Source of the DNA: Unio delphinus
Taxonomy: Eukaryota; Mollusca; Bivalvia; Unionida; Unionidae
Reading direction: 5' to 3'
Length of the DNA stretch: 64,000 nucleotides
Assembly: GCA_029339505.1 (NCBI GenBank)
Contig: JAQISU010000233.1
Coordinates: 6,433,501-6,497,500 of the forward strand
The notes beneath the pieces are model-generated. The model worked only from the letters and a program-made list of their open reading frames with translations, was not told where the DNA came from and searched no databases. Shown here piece by piece: positions 63,638 through 64,000 of this stretch (the stretch's first letter is position 1; each line of letters begins with the position of its first letter). Both the position numbers and the translations under genes were made by a program.

Positions 63638-64000
63638 AAAAAAATAAAAATAATCTCCATTTGCGTTCTGCGGTATACTGAGTTTTTTTTTATGGCGTGC
63701 AGTGCCTGTCAAAATTATGTATTTTCACTTTTAAGCATAAGTCAGTTGTAGCTGAAGCAAAACTAACTTATTTTCGCTCTTGCTTTTGCTATAATATTTT
63801 AGCTAAAGAAAATATGGTTTTAGATTAAGGAAACATAAATGTTCTGTATAAATATACGCTAAAGCAAGTTAATGGCGCGTGCTTGAGCGCGACCACGGAA
63901 TAAATTGTGTCTGATACCGATAAACATTGTAAAGAAGGAGGAAATTCGAATTGCTGATACACGAAAAAATTAATTAAACCCGTTTATTTGTCTGCGATCT

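Overview
The window looks like nuclear DNA from an invertebrate animal, probably a bivalve or another mollusc. It is AT-rich, intron-bearing and crowded with long dinucleotide arrays, minisatellites, tRNA-derived SINEs with CA tails, and non-autonomous hAT-type DNA elements. There are no operons, ribosome binding sites, CRISPR arrays or phage genes. The species is an inference from repeat style and from one recognisable gene.

Only one convincing host gene is present. It lies on the minus strand and reads from about 31.7 kb down to 24-25 kb. It encodes a cyclin-dependent kinase inhibitor of the Cip/Kip family (p21/p27/p57/Dacapo, CDI domain). I rebuilt three exons: exon 1 (31607-31055) carries the whole inhibitory domain and a Ser/Pro-rich linker; exon 2 (29410-29329) carries a basic C-terminal tail; exon 3 starts at 27755, and its first base completes the stop codon. 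The predicted protein has 211 residues. A CCAAT box and a GC box sit upstream, and a long T-rich 3' UTR probably follows. The locus lies in the longest stretch of the window free of arrays and SINEs.

Layout: 0-5 kb holds TA and CT arrays, 26- and 27-bp minisatellites, and a SINE with an 82-bp MITE nested in it. 5-9 kb holds a two-hairpin repeat and 42-bp minisatellites on both sides of a Penelope-like GIY-YIG fragment. 9-20 kb holds SINEs and dinucleotide arrays. 21-23 kb holds a 453-bp hAT MITE, a 29-bp minisatellite and a SINE fragment. 24-32 kb is the CDK-inhibitor locus. 34-41 kb holds small minisatellites, a SINE fragment, AAT and AT arrays and a 34-bp array. 41-43.4 kb holds a decayed non-LTR reverse transcriptase in permuted order. 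44-50.5 kb holds a 16-bp array, SINEs, a complete 991-bp hAT-like element with a perfect 8-bp target duplication, and a 26-bp array. 52-64 kb holds a second copy of the hAT MITE, a 65-bp array with higher-order structure, more SINEs and GA/AT/ATT arrays.

Most long open frames in the window are translations of microsatellites or of minisatellites. Repeat units whose length is a multiple of three stay open in several frames. They are not genes.
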